The notes under the pieces are model-generated. The model was not told the DNA's origin. It ran no database searches and was given only the letters and a program-made list of their open reading frames with translations. A stretch of DNA of 64,000 nt from Hyphomicrobiales bacterium (lineage in GTDB: Bacteria; Pseudomonadota; Alphaproteobacteria; Rhizobiales; Rhizobiaceae): contig UBNV01000003.1 in NCBI GenBank assembly GCA_900466945.1, positions 62,001-126,000 on the forward strand. Direction: 5' to 3'. This document shows positions 24,602 through 33,750 of this stretch, piece by piece. How positions within the stretch are numbered: the first letter of the stretch is position 1; every line of letters begins with the position of its first letter. A program made the translations under genes and the position numbers.

Positions 24602-26056
24602 ATGTCGCTTGCATCGTCGCTCAATACGGCCAATTCGATTTTCCGGAATACGTCCCAGCAGACGTCCGTAATCTCGACGAACATCGCCAACACCGGCAAC
24701 GAAAACTACGTTCGCCGTGATGCGGTGGTTACTCAGACCGTATATGGCTTTTCATCGGTGCAGAACGAGCGGTCGCAGCAGATGGCTCTGCTGCGGCAGA
24801 TGTCATCCTCGACGGCGCAGCAGAGCGCGCAGTCGACCCTGCTCGACGGACTGACCACGCTTTCCGATGCGCTCGGCGGCAACGACTACGAACTGTCGCC
24901 CTCCGCCTATCTTGCGAACCTGCAGAGCAGTCTGCAGTCATTCGCGGCGTCTCCAGGCGAGTATGCGCTCGCCTCCACGGTGGTGACGGACGCCATCGAC
25001 GTGGTCAACTCGCTCAACAATGCGACGGCCACCACGCAGGAACTGCGCGAAGACACCGACGCTCAGATGTTCGAGCAGGTGGACACGCTGAACAAGCTGC
25101 TCGCCGAGTTCAAGATCGTCAACGACACCGTGGTCCGACAGACGGCGACCGGCGGCAATGCCGACGACTATCTCGATCGGCGTGACACGCTCCTTAAGGA
25201 GATCTCCGCGATCGTCGGTGTCTCCGTGAACATGCGCGACAACAGCGACATGGTCCTCTACACCTATGATGGCACGACGCTGTTCGAAACCGATCCGCGC
25301 GAAGTCAGCTTCGTGCGCACCTATACCTACGACTCCACGGTCTCCGGCAATGCGATTTACATCGATGGCACGGCGGTCCGGGCGGGTGTCGGCGGAAACA
25401 CGGATGGCCAGGGTTCGCTTGCCTCGCTGGTGCAGATCCGCGACGTCATTGCTCCCACCTTCCAGACCCAGCTCGATGAAATTGCCCGAGGCCTGATCGA
25501 GGCCTTCCAGGAAGTCGATACGGGCGGCGGCGGAGAACTGCCGGGTCTGTTCACCTGGCCGGGTGGTATTGTTACGGCGACGGGTACAGTCGAACCTGGT
25601 CTCGCCAACCTCATCCGTGTCAATCCAGCTGTTCGATCCGATGCCGGTGGCGACCCGATGCTGATCCGCGACGGCGGCATCAACGGCGCGGCCTATGTCC
25701 AGAACGCGGATGGCTCGTCGGGTTTCACCGATCTCATCAACTCGTATGTGGATGAACTCGCTGCGAACCGCAGCTTCTCCGCAGATGCCGATCTCAAGAC
25801 CGATGCAAGCGTTCTGTCTTTCGCCAGCAACTCGATCGGCTGGCTCGAAGAGCTGCGGTCGAATGCGACGACGGCCAACGAAAACAAGCAGGCGCTCTAC
25901 GAGCGTACCTTCCAGACTTACTCTTCCAAGACGGCCGTCAGCCTCGACGAAGAGCTCTCACTCCTGCTCGATGTAGAGCAGTCCTACAAGGCCGCGGCCA
26001 AGCTCGTTTCCACTGTTGACGAGATGCTGAAGGCCGTTCTCGAAATGGCGGGGTAA
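24602..26056 (+). CDS. flgK: Hook-filament junction protein FlgK (HAP1)
   Basis: 484 residues. The N-terminus is SSLNTANSIFRNTSQQTSVISTNIANTGNENYVRRDAVV, and the C-terminus is QTYSSKTAVSLDEELSLLLDVEQSYKAAAKLVSTVDEMLKAVLEM, the FlgK-type ends. It caps the hook and starts the filament junction. It begins 21 bases after flgE and ends 6 before flgL. Confidence 0.93.
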   Translation: MSLASSLNTANSIFRNTSQQTSVISTNIANTGNENYVRRDAVVTQTVYGFSSVQNERSQQMALLRQMSSSTAQQSAQSTLLDGLTTLSDALGGNDYELSPSAYLANLQSSLQSFAASPGEYALASTVVTDAIDVVNSLNNATATTQELREDTDAQMFEQVDTLNKLLAEFKIVNDTVVRQTATGGNADDYLDRRDTLLKEISAIVGVSVNMRDNSDMVLYTYDGTTLFETDPREVSFVRTYTYDSTVSGNAIYIDGTAVRAGVGGNTDGQGSLASLVQIRDVIAPTFQTQLDEIARGLIEAFQEVDTGGGGELPGLFTWPGGIVTATGTVEPGLANLIRVNPAVRSDAGGDPMLIRDGGINGAAYVQNADGSSGFTDLINSYVDELAANRSFSADADLKTDASVLSFASNSIGWLEELRSNATTANENKQALYERTFQTYSSKTAVSLDEELSLLLDVEQSYKAAAKLVSTVDEMLKAVLEMAG

Positions 26057-26062
26057 TCCCTG

Positions 26063-27127
26063 ATGTCGACAGCCAGCGTATCCAACCTCTCGACCCAGAC
26101 GTCCATGCGCCTGACGATCCGGCAGGCGCAGAACGAACTTCTGAAGGCGCAGCAGGAGGTCAGCACCGGGTTTTACGCTGATATCGGCGCGGAACTCGGC
26201 AGCAAGACATCGACGGTTGTCGACCTCAATCGCGAGAGCCTCCGGCTGACCTCGATGATCAACAACAATTCCATCGCAACCCAGCGGCTCTCCGCGTCTC
26301 AGGAGGCGCTGAAGCAGATCGCCACCGCTGCGGAAGAGATGAACAACGCGTTGATAACGATCTCCGGGTCGTCCAACAGCGACACGATCAATACGACGAT
26401 CATGACCGTCGGCAATTCCCTGTCGACCATGACCAGCATGGCCAATCAGGCGGCCAACGGCGAATTCCTGTTCGCCGGCATCAACACCGACGTCAAGCCG
26501 ATCGAAGAATACACCGAGACGTCTGCAGCAAAGACCGCGTTCGACAATGCCTTCACGGCCTATTTCGGCTTTCCGCCGACCGATACGGCCGGCACGGCGA
26601 CCATCGCGCCGGATGGCGGCGTTCCGAGCATGGAAGACTTCATCACGTCTGTTCTCGAGCCGATGTACACCGGGGCCGATTGGAACACCGATTGGTCGAG
26701 CGCCACGGACCAGGCGATGACGAGCCGGATCACCCAGTCGGAGACGGTCCAGACGTCGACGTCTGCCAACGAAGACGGCTTCCGCTACTTTGCGCTTGCG
26801 GCCGTCGTGACCAAGGAATTGATGACGATCGGTGCTCCCGCCAACGCGGTCACCGTCGCGATCAACAGGGCGATCGACTATACGGGCCGCGCCATCACCG
26901 GCATCAACTCTACTCGCTCAGAACTCGGTCTTTCGGAAAACCGCGTCGAGAAGGCGGATGCCTCGCTCAGGATCCAGGTCGACATCATCGAGACCAGCCT
27001 GTCGAGCAAGATTGAAGTAGATGCGTACGAAGCGTCGACTCGCGTTAACTCTCTGCTTTCCATGGTGGAAGCATCCTACACGCTGACATCGAAGATCCAG
27101 GCGTTGAGTCTTGTAAACTACCTTTGA
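26063..27127 (+). CDS. flgL: Hook-filament junction protein FlgL (HAP3)
   Basis: 354 residues, flagellin-like. The N-terminus is SVSNLSTQTSMRLTIRQAQNELLKAQQEVSTGFYADIGAELG. The C-terminal helix is RVEKADASLRIQVDIIETSLSSKIEVDAYEASTRVNSLLSMVEASYTLTSKIQALSLVNYL. It forms the ring between FlgK and the flagellin filament. The gene lies between flgK and the flagellin regulator flaF. Confidence 0.92.
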   Translation: MSTASVSNLSTQTSMRLTIRQAQNELLKAQQEVSTGFYADIGAELGSKTSTVVDLNRESLRLTSMINNNSIATQRLSASQEALKQIATAAEEMNNALITISGSSNSDTINTTIMTVGNSLSTMTSMANQAANGEFLFAGINTDVKPIEEYTETSAAKTAFDNAFTAYFGFPPTDTAGTATIAPDGGVPSMEDFITSVLEPMYTGADWNTDWSSATDQAMTSRITQSETVQTSTSANEDGFRYFALAAVVTKELMTIGAPANAVTVAINRAIDYTGRAITGINSTRSELGLSENRVEKADASLRIQVDIIETSLSSKIEVDAYEASTRVNSLLSMVEASYTLTSKIQALSLVNYL

Positions 27128-27163
27128 TGAGCAAAGGGTGAAATGAAACTGAAGGGCAACTGA

Positions 27164-27511
27164 ATGTACCAGTTCTCATATGCCGAAATCATGGAAGATG
27201 GCGTCGCTGACGCCAAGGAGCGCGAACGGCAGGCCCTTGACCGTTGCATCCAGCTTCTGAGCGCGGCCCGGGAGAAGAAGGGCTACTCCCGCGAAGCGAT
27301 TGAAGCTCTGTTTTACACTCGCCGTGTTTGGGTCCGGCTGATCGAAGATCTGCAAAACCCCGAGAACCAGCTGGGCGCCGAAATACGCGCCAATCTGATT
27401 TCCATCGCCATCTGGATTTTGAAAGAGTGTGACCGGATCCGTAAGCGTGAGTCCGAAAACTTCCAGGGCATAATCGACGTGACAACCATCATCAGGGATG
27501 GACTTAAATGA
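27164..27511 (+). CDS. flaF: Flagellin synthesis regulator/chaperone FlaF
   Basis: 115 residues matching the FlaF family ([89 protein letters not shown]). In Caulobacter and Brucella, FlaF is needed for flagellin translation or secretion and is opposed by FlbT. It overlaps flbT by 4 bases, as in most alphaproteobacteria. Its likely targets are the four flagellin genes with structured leaders earlier in the window. Confidence 0.92.
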   Translation: MYQFSYAEIMEDGVADAKERERQALDRCIQLLSAAREKKGYSREAIEALFYTRRVWVRLIEDLQNPENQLGAEIRANLISIAIWILKECDRIRKRESENFQGIIDVTTIIRDGLK

Positions 27512-27957
27512 AGAGCACTTTGCGCATCTCGCTCAAGTCGGGCGAACGTATTTTTATCAACGGAGCGGTTCTGCGCGTCGACCGCAAGGTTGCCCTCGAG
27601 TTCCTGAACGATGTGACCTTCCTGCTCGAGAACCATGTTCTGCAGCCGGAACAGGCCACCACGCCCCTGCGTCAGCTCTATTTCATCGCCCAGATGATGC
27701 TGATCAATCCGGAAGGCAAGGACCAGTCGCTCGCGATGTTCCGCAAGTCGGTCATCATGCTGCTGTCCTGCTTCGAAAACGAGGAAATCCTTGCCGAACT
27801 GAAGCGCATCGACGGCATGGTTTCCTCGGGACGCGCCTTTGATGCCCTGAAGGCCATCCGCCAGCTTTACCCGATCGAGGACCGGATCCTGAACAACCAG
27901 GAAATGGCACCGGCAACGATCGAACAGATCCGCAAGGAGATCGCGCCATGGCGATAG
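27508..27957 (+). CDS. flbT: Flagellin mRNA regulator FlbT
   Basis: 149 residues of the FlbT family ([72 protein letters not shown]). In Caulobacter FlbT associates with the 5' leader of flagellin mRNA and promotes its decay until the hook is complete. Here flaA, flaB and flaC have a shared two-hairpin leader, a plausible RNA target. The gene overlaps flaF by 4 and flgD by 10 bases. Confidence 0.93.
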   Translation: MKSTLRISLKSGERIFINGAVLRVDRKVALEFLNDVTFLLENHVLQPEQATTPLRQLYFIAQMMLINPEGKDQSLAMFRKSVIMLLSCFENEEILAELKRIDGMVSSGRAFDALKAIRQLYPIEDRILNNQEMAPATIEQIRKEIAPWR

Positions 27958-28403
27958 ATCCGGTAACCGGCGCCACGAGCACGACCACGACATCGTCGAC
28001 CACGAACAGCATGGCCGGTCAGGCCGCTGAGAAAGCGTCGATCGACTACGACAGTTTCCTGAAGCTTCTCATCGCCCAGATGAAGAACCAGGATCCGACA
28101 GATCCAATGGATGCCAGCGAACAGATTTCCCAGCTGGCGACATTCTCGCAGGTCGAACAGTCGATCCAGATGAACTCGAATCTTGAGACGCTGATCACGG
28201 GCAACGCGTTGACCAACGCGTCTTCCTACATCGGCAAGACGATCACCAGCGCCGATGAAAAGACCAGCGGTATCGTGGCATCGGTCCGGGTTTACAGTGA
28301 TACGATGATTGCCACCACGACGGATGGCAAGGAAATCCCGATCGTTGTCGGCGTGCGCGTCGGCACCAAGCCGGCTTCCACAAGCGAGACGACTGACTCC
28401 TGA
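27948..28403 (+). CDS. flgD: Hook cap/scaffold protein FlgD (short form)
   Basis: 151 residues. The conserved N-terminal region is clear: [47 protein letters not shown], followed by SYIGKTITS. Enterobacterial FlgD is about 230 residues with Tudor- and FnIII-like domains; this form keeps the secretion/hook part and only a short C-terminal beta region, a length known from rhizobia. It guides FlgE assembly. The start lies 10 bases inside flbT. Confidence 0.88.
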   Translation: MAIDPVTGATSTTTTSSTTNSMAGQAAEKASIDYDSFLKLLIAQMKNQDPTDPMDASEQISQLATFSQVEQSIQMNSNLETLITGNALTNASSYIGKTITSADEKTSGIVASVRVYSDTMIATTTDGKEIPIVVGVRVGTKPASTSETTDS

Positions 28404-28461
28404 TATGCTAGGCCTTTCGGAGTGGAGGGCATGATTCGCCGCTCCGAAAGGATATCGTCTC

Positions 28462-28728
28462 ATGAATGAGGCAGACGCTCTCGACATCCTGCAGGCCGCG
28501 ATCTGGACGATCATCATCGCCTCGGGCCCGGCAGTGGCCGCCGGCATGATTGTCGGTGTGGTCATCGCCCTGATCCAGGCGCTGACCCAGGTTCAGGAAA
28601 TGACTTTGACCTTCGTGCCGAAGATCCTGGCCATCATGATTACCATCGGCATTTCCGCGCCCTTTGTCGGTGCGCAGATCAATCTCTTCACGACCCTCGT
28701 CTTTTCGCGGATCCAGTCAGGCTTCTAG
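28462..28728 (+). CDS. fliQ: Flagellar type III export gate protein FliQ
   Basis: 88 residues with two membrane helices (ILQAAIWTIIIASGPAVAAGMIVGVVIALIQALTQVQEMTLTFVPKILAIMITIGISAPFVGAQINLF), the standard FliQ pattern. It forms the export channel with FliP (11018-11755) and FliR (30920-31669). It is separated from flgD by 58 bases and from flhA by about 100. Confidence 0.94.
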   Translation: MNEADALDILQAAIWTIIIASGPAVAAGMIVGVVIALIQALTQVQEMTLTFVPKILAIMITIGISAPFVGAQINLFTTLVFSRIQSGF

Positions 28729-28749
28729 CGCCGACCGGTCTGACACCCT

Positions 28750-28758
28750 CGCGCAAGC
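28750..28758 (+). promoter_or_regulatory. CGCGCAAGC element upstream of flhA
   Basis: CGCGCAAGC lies 72 bases before flhA in the 101-base fliQ-flhA gap. It is identical to the element at 2769-2777 before flgF. It may mark a promoter for the flhA-fliR unit. Confidence 0.35.
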
Positions 28759-28829
28759 TTCGACCACTATCTCTGGGAAGCAGACTGCCGGAAGCATGGC
28801 TTCCGGATGACTTCTCATGAAGAGATGGA

Positions 28830-30923
28830 ATGGACATGGCGCAACCACCTGCACTCGTAATCCCGAAGGTAAGCCCGAGCGGGCGTGACATCGGATTCGC
28901 GTTCGGGATCGTGATGATCCTGTGCATACTCTTCCTGCCGATCCCCCCATTTCTCATCGATGTCGGCCTCGCATTCTCGATTGCGCTGTCAGTTCTCATC
29001 CTGATGGTATCCCTCTGGATCCAGCGCCCCCTCGACTTCTCGTCCTTTCCGACGATCCTGCTGATCGCCACCATGATCCGTCTGTCGCTCAACATCGCGA
29101 CGACGCGTGTGATTCTGTCACATGGCCATGAGGGGCACGGGGCGGCCGGCGGTGTCATCGAAGGCTTTTCCACCCTTGTCATGGGTGGGGACTTTGTCAT
29201 CGGTCTGATCGTCTTCATGATCCTGATCACGGTCAACTTCATCGTCATCACCAAGGGTGCCACCCGTATCGCGGAAGTCGGCGCCCGCTTCACCCTCGAT
29301 GCCATCCCCGGCAAGCAGATGTCGATCGACGCCGACCTGTCCGCCGGCATCATCGACGAGAAGGAAGCCCAGCACAGGCGCCGTGAACTGGAGCAGGAAA
29401 GTTCCTTCTTCGGCGCCATGGACGGTGCGTCGAAATTCGTGCGTGGCGATGCGATTGCGGGCCTCATCATCACGGCGATCAATGTCGTCGGCGGTATCGT
29501 CATCGGCTATTTCCGCCACGGCATGGAACTCGGCGAAGCGGCGGACGTCTTCGTCAAGCTTTCCGTCGGCGACGGTATCGTCTCGCAGGTTCCGGCGCTG
29601 ATCGTTTCGCTTGCTGCCGGCCTTCTGGTCTCGCGCGGCGGCACGCCCGGCTCGACCGATCAGGCCGTCGTCAACCAGCTGAGCGGCTATCCGCGTGCCC
29701 TGTTCGTGGCGGCCGCCCTGATGGGCGCGCTTGCCCTGGTGCCGGGTCTGCCCCTCATTCCCTTCGCCGCCCTCGGTGGCCTCATGGCCTTCGGCGCCTG
29801 GTTCATTCCGCGCCAGCTCGAAGCCGAGAGCAAGCTGAAGCGGGAGACCGAGGAAAAGAAGGTCATCCAGAACAAGGAGGCCGAGAAGGATTCAGTCAAG
29901 TCTGTCCTCAAGACCTCGGAAATCGAACTGGCCCTCGGCAAGCTCGTCTCGACACGCCTGCTCGGCGCTCACCAGGAACTCGCCTTCCGCGTCGGCAAGA
30001 TGCGCAAGAAGTTTGCCAGCCAATACGGTTTCGTGGTTCCGGAAATCAAGGTGACCGACGATATCGCGATCCCGGAAAAGGCCTACCAGATCCGCATTCA
30101 CGGCACGACGGTAGCATCGAACAACCTGCGTGTAGGCGAAGTTCTCGTCGTCACAGGCTCCGGCCGCAAGCCGAACGTGCCCGGCGACGAGATCCGCGAA
30201 CCCGCCTTCGGCATGCCGGCGGTTTCTGTCCTCGAAACTTTCACCGAGGAATTGAAGCGCGAAGGCTTCCACCCGATCGACAACGTCTCGGTCGTTCTGA
30301 CACATGTCTCGGAAGTCATCCGAAACAATCTGCCGCAACTCCTGTCCTACAAGGACGTCAAGGTGCTGATCGATCGCCTCGACCCCGAATACAAGAAGCT
30401 TGCCGACGAGATCTGCTCGTCCCACATGTCCTATTCAGGTCTGCAGGCGGTGCTGAAACTGCTGCTCGCCGAGCGGGTCTCCATCCGCAACCTGCATCTC
30501 ATCCTCGAAGCCGTCGCAGAACTCGCGCCGCATGTCCGCAAGACCGAACAGATCGTCGAACATGTCCGCGTGCGCATGGCCCAGCAGCTTTGCGGCGACC
30601 TGACTGACAACGGCGTGCTGCGCGTTCTGCGACTCGGCTCCAAGTGGGACCTCGTCTTCCATCAGGCACTGAAGCGCGACGCCAAGGGCGAAATCGTCGA
30701 ATTCGACATCGATCCGCGCAGCCTGGAAGAGTTTTCCGAACAGGCGAGCCAGGTTATCCGTGAATTCATGGATCGTGGCCTGCCCTTCGTTCTTGTCACG
30801 TCGCCCGAAACGCGGTCCTATGTGCGCATGATCATCGAACGACTCTTTGCCACCCTGCCGGTTCTCTCCCATGTGGAACTCGCCAAGGGCATCGAGATCA
30901 AGATTTTGGGCTCCATTTCATGA
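28830..30923 (+). CDS. flhA: Flagellar type III export protein FlhA
   Basis: 697 residues, the usual FlhA size. The N-terminal half has about eight membrane helices with the family region [63 protein letters not shown]. The C-terminal half is the cytoplasmic ring domain that docks FliI-delivered substrates and chaperones. It is the proton-linked export motor. It overlaps fliR by 4 bases. The open frame also contains an upstream ATG-like context, but [16 protein letters not shown] fits the family start. Confidence 0.96.
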   Translation: MDMAQPPALVIPKVSPSGRDIGFAFGIVMILCILFLPIPPFLIDVGLAFSIALSVLILMVSLWIQRPLDFSSFPTILLIATMIRLSLNIATTRVILSHGHEGHGAAGGVIEGFSTLVMGGDFVIGLIVFMILITVNFIVITKGATRIAEVGARFTLDAIPGKQMSIDADLSAGIIDEKEAQHRRRELEQESSFFGAMDGASKFVRGDAIAGLIITAINVVGGIVIGYFRHGMELGEAADVFVKLSVGDGIVSQVPALIVSLAAGLLVSRGGTPGSTDQAVVNQLSGYPRALFVAAALMGALALVPGLPLIPFAALGGLMAFGAWFIPRQLEAESKLKRETEEKKVIQNKEAEKDSVKSVLKTSEIELALGKLVSTRLLGAHQELAFRVGKMRKKFASQYGFVVPEIKVTDDIAIPEKAYQIRIHGTTVASNNLRVGEVLVVTGSGRKPNVPGDEIREPAFGMPAVSVLETFTEELKREGFHPIDNVSVVLTHVSEVIRNNLPQLLSYKDVKVLIDRLDPEYKKLADEICSSHMSYSGLQAVLKLLLAERVSIRNLHLILEAVAELAPHVRKTEQIVEHVRVRMAQQLCGDLTDNGVLRVLRLGSKWDLVFHQALKRDAKGEIVEFDIDPRSLEEFSEQASQVIREFMDRGLPFVLVTSPETRSYVRMIIERLFATLPVLSHVELAKGIEIKILGSIS

Positions 30924-31669
30924 TTTCTGACCCGCAGGGGACTGTGCTGGTGCTGTTTGCGATCTTCTGTCGCATTGGCTCTTGCATCATGACCCTGCCG
31001 GGCTTCTCCTCTGCCCGCATCTCGGTGACGGTGCGGTTCTTCCTGGCCTTCGCCGTCTCCATGGCCATGACACCGCTTCTCTTCGACTCGCTCTACCCGA
31101 GCGTTTCCGTCGGTGGGGCAACGCTCGTCGGCGTCATCGTCGCCGAAATCCTGATCGGCATGATGTATGGTCTGGTGCCGCGCCTCTACGTGCTGGGGCT
31201 GCAGTTTACCGGCTCGATCGTGTCCATGGCGATCGGCCTCAACACGCCGGGCGCGACGGATATCATGGAAGACACGTCCGAAAACCAGATGACCAACCTG
31301 ATTTCCTTCGGCGGCCTTCTTCTGCTGTTCATGATGGATTTCCATCACGTCGTGTTTCGCGCGCTCGTCGATTCATACACTGTCATGCCCGTGGGTGGCA
31401 TGCCGGACAGTCAGAAGATGCTGATCACGTTGACCGACACCCTGTCGCAAACCTTCATGCTGATGCTGCGTCTGGCGAGCCCCTTCATGATCTTCGGGTT
31501 GATGTTCAACGTCGCCGTCGGTCTCGTGAACAAGCTCGCGCCGCAGGTTCCGGTCTTCTACATCTCGACGCCATACCTGCTCCTGGGCGGCCTCGTGCTG
31601 GTTTATTTCACCATCGCGGCCATGGTCATGCAGTTTGCCCAGTATTTCCCGATGATCTTCAACTTCTGA
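30920..31669 (+). CDS. fliR: Flagellar type III export gate protein FliR
   Basis: 249 residues, highly hydrophobic with about six membrane segments. FliR features include [69 protein letters not shown] and the C-terminal [42 protein letters not shown]. One FliR joins five FliP and four FliQ in the channel. No FliR-FlhB fusion is seen; flhB is not in the window. Confidence 0.95.
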   Translation: MISDPQGTVLVLFAIFCRIGSCIMTLPGFSSARISVTVRFFLAFAVSMAMTPLLFDSLYPSVSVGGATLVGVIVAEILIGMMYGLVPRLYVLGLQFTGSIVSMAIGLNTPGATDIMEDTSENQMTNLISFGGLLLLFMMDFHHVVFRALVDSYTVMPVGGMPDSQKMLITLTDTLSQTFMLMLRLASPFMIFGLMFNVAVGLVNKLAPQVPVFYISTPYLLLGGLVLVYFTIAAMVMQFAQYFPMIFNF

Positions 31670-31679
31670 CGAGGACGCA

Positions 31680-32090
31680 GTGGGACCGCACAAGAAATCC
31701 GACAAGCTGAAGCGCCTCGTGGCCGTGCAGCGCCATATGGAGCGTATGGCGGAAAGCGATCTCGGCATCACCGCCCAGCGCATCGAGGAAAACGCGCGCT
31801 CGATGGATACCGTGATGGACGCCATCGGCTCCCTCGACCCGCTGCACCGTCTCTTTGCGCAGAATTATGCCGATCGTTTCGATCGCCTGTCAAATACGGA
31901 CAAGCAGTTGCATGGTCTCCAGCAGGTTCAGGAAATGAAGCTCATGCGCGAGCGCGCCAAGGGCGATCGCCTGGAAGAGAACATGAAGGATGCGCGCGAC
32001 CACGAAGAGCGCCAGCGCGACGACGATGCCATCTACGACCTCATCGACATCAAGTTTGCCACACCAGCCTCCAGCAAGCTTCAGGAGTGA
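31680..32090 (+). CDS. FliJ-like coiled-coil protein (GTG start)
   Basis: 136 residues from GTG, 10 bases after fliR, with GAGG upstream. The whole protein is charged and helical: KLKRLVAVQRHMERMAESDLGITAQRIEENARSMDTVMDAI and LQQVQEMKLMRERAKGDRLEENMKDARDHEERQRDDDAIYDL. Size, N-terminal KL.RL...R pattern and the Arg/Asp/Glu-rich C-terminal helix fit FliJ, the coiled-coil stalk of the FliI ATPase and chaperone escort. No other fliJ candidate lies in the window. Sequence similarity to known FliJ is weak, so this is a fold-level inference. Confidence 0.5.
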   Translation: MGPHKKSDKLKRLVAVQRHMERMAESDLGITAQRIEENARSMDTVMDAIGSLDPLHRLFAQNYADRFDRLSNTDKQLHGLQQVQEMKLMRERAKGDRLEENMKDARDHEERQRDDDAIYDLIDIKFATPASSKLQE

Positions 32091-32123
32091 TAGTCGCCTC
32101 GAACCGAAATCGAGGATGTCACC

Positions 32124-32678
32124 GTGGCCATTTCTCCTCCGAGTGATCTGGTGCTGGACGTGGTCCGCGCCGCTGATCCGGCACAAGTTGCCGCCGCCCA
32201 GGAACAGTTGAAGACCAATCGCGCGAACTTCATGGCGACCAGTCTCGCCGAAAAGGGCGCAGGCTTTGGTGCAACCGTCGACATCCTGAACCGGACGACG
32301 AACGCCGCGCGCATCGAGGCGTCGGCCGAGAAGACCGAGGAGGTCGGCAAGCCGCCGAAGATCTATCGCGATTTCGAAGCCGTCTATCTCACCAATTTCG
32401 TGCAGAGCATGCTGCCGGACGAGAGTGAGGAAGTGTATGGCAAGGGCAATTCCGGTGAGATGTGGAAGAGCATGATGGCCGAGCAACTTGGCTCGACCAT
32501 AGCCGATTCCGGTGGCGTCGGCATCGCCCAGCAAATGTATGAAGAGGCGCTCCAGCGTGTGCGCGGACAAGATAGCGTCAACGCCGCAACCGACGAGACC
32601 GACCGCGGACTGGCGATGAGCTGGGTAACGGATCTCGAGCGCCGTACCCTGGGTGCCGGCGCTGACACCAAGAACTGA
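32124..32678 (+). CDS. FlgJ-type rod-binding protein without muramidase domain (GTG start)
   Basis: 184 residues. The rod-binding domain is at about residues 75-145: YRDFEAVYLTNFVQSMLPDESEEVYGKGNSGEMWKSMMAEQLGSTIADSGGVGIAQQMYEEAL, matching the N-terminal half of FlgJ (F...F...ML......G.G...W..ML.......A..GG.GIA). The C-terminal glucosaminidase domain of enterobacterial FlgJ is absent. It would cap the growing rod, with the transglycosylase at 21699-22280 possibly providing the hydrolase. It starts at GTG, consistent with its neighbours. Confidence 0.8.
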   Translation: MAISPPSDLVLDVVRAADPAQVAAAQEQLKTNRANFMATSLAEKGAGFGATVDILNRTTNAARIEASAEKTEEVGKPPKIYRDFEAVYLTNFVQSMLPDESEEVYGKGNSGEMWKSMMAEQLGSTIADSGGVGIAQQMYEEALQRVRGQDSVNAATDETDRGLAMSWVTDLERRTLGAGADTKN

Positions 32679-32707
32679 TCAATTTTCGAAAGACAGGGCA
32701 GAATTTC

Positions 32708-33073
32708 ATGGAAGTTGTTTCGAGCGAATACCGCGTGAAGACGGTGCTGAGCCGTCTGGAGCGCATTATCGACAATGAGAACGAAAGGATCGGCAAGGAT
32801 CCCGAGTTCGACTTCAAGGTTTCCAACGCGCACAAGAGCCGGTGCCTCTATGAGCTCACCATGCTCTTCCGGGACACGGATCCGCGCGAATTCGCCGTGA
32901 ATTATGTCGAGCAGCTCCATGTTCTCAAGGAGAAGCTCGCGCTCAACGCTCGTCGTGTCGAAGCGCATCTCTCCGCCGTGCGTGCGGTCGCCGATCTCCT
33001 GAAGAACGCGGTTCGCGATGCCGATGGTGACGGCACCTATTCTCAGGAACAGTTCCAGTTCAGCGAGTTCTGA
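32708..33073 (+). CDS. FlgN-like flagellar chaperone candidate
   Basis: 121 residues, entirely helical. The pattern VLSRLERIIDNENERI...KSRCLYELTML...LKEKLALNARRVEAHLSAVRAVADLLKNAV resembles FlgN (an N-terminal L..L..ll..E, a middle K..LL..L and a C-terminal N..lL...l.Av..v...l). FlgN is the export chaperone for FlgK and FlgL. It lies next to other flagellar genes and overlaps the next gene by one base (TGATGG). The assignment is by helical pattern and context only. Confidence 0.5.
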   Translation: MEVVSSEYRVKTVLSRLERIIDNENERIGKDPEFDFKVSNAHKSRCLYELTMLFRDTDPREFAVNYVEQLHVLKEKLALNARRVEAHLSAVRAVADLLKNAVRDADGDGTYSQEQFQFSEF

Positions 33074-33612
33074 TGGGCAAGTTACTCGGAATCGGCCTTT
33101 GGGTCTGTATCGTGACGCTGGGAGCCGTCTACGGCTCGATCTATCTGGCGACAGCCCCGGCCGGCCCGAGTGAGGAAGACGCCAAGAAGGCGGCTCTGGA
33201 GTTGATCCGGGGCGAGCCGATCACCATTCCCGTCATCGGTGGCGGCGACGTCACTGGATACTTCCTCACCCGCATTTCCTTCATGATGGACAAGGAAAAG
33301 GTCAAGGGACAGGTCTTGCCCACGACCGAACTGATGACCGACCAGCTCTTCACGCTGCTTGTCGGCAACAAGATGGTCGACATCGGCAATGTCGCGAGCT
33401 TCGACGTCAACGATTTCCGCGAGAAGATCAAGACGGAGATGAATGCTCGCCTCGGCGAAGGCATGGTGGACCAGGTTCTCATCGAGCAGCTCGACTACGT
33501 TTCCAAGGAAGCGGCGCGCAAGTCTGCGGATGGCGGCTCCAAGCCACTGGAGATGACGACCGTGGTCGAGGGTGAGAAGGTCGAGGAACAGCCGGCTTCC
33601 TCCGGTCACTGA
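33073..33612 (+). CDS. Membrane protein with divergent FliL-like periplasmic domain
   Basis: 179 residues. One membrane helix at residues 4-28 (LLGIGLWVCIVTLGAVYGSIYLATA) is followed by TGYFLTRISFMMDKEKVKGQVLPTTELMTDQLFTLLVGNKMVDIGNVASFDVNDFREKIKTEMNARLGEGMVDQVLIEQLDYV. This follows the FliL domain plan: a strand, a helix ending in l.s.k, then eeik..lN..LG.G.V..V....f. The true fliL is at 10500-11021, so this may be a paralogue acting near the stator or rod. It is the last gene of the flagellar cluster. Unpublished function as far as I know. Confidence 0.55.
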   Translation: MGKLLGIGLWVCIVTLGAVYGSIYLATAPAGPSEEDAKKAALELIRGEPITIPVIGGGDVTGYFLTRISFMMDKEKVKGQVLPTTELMTDQLFTLLVGNKMVDIGNVASFDVNDFREKIKTEMNARLGEGMVDQVLIEQLDYVSKEAARKSADGGSKPLEMTTVVEGEKVEEQPASSGH

Positions 33613-33750
33613 CGTCGGCAATCGACGTGTTTTCTCCCGCCGCCGTGGTTAATCTGTAGTTGACAGCAAGCCGACAATTTCCATTTCGGTTTTCACTCGA
33701 ATTTCAGTTCCCCCTGATAGGGTCCGGCGGATCGATCCTCGGGACCTGCC

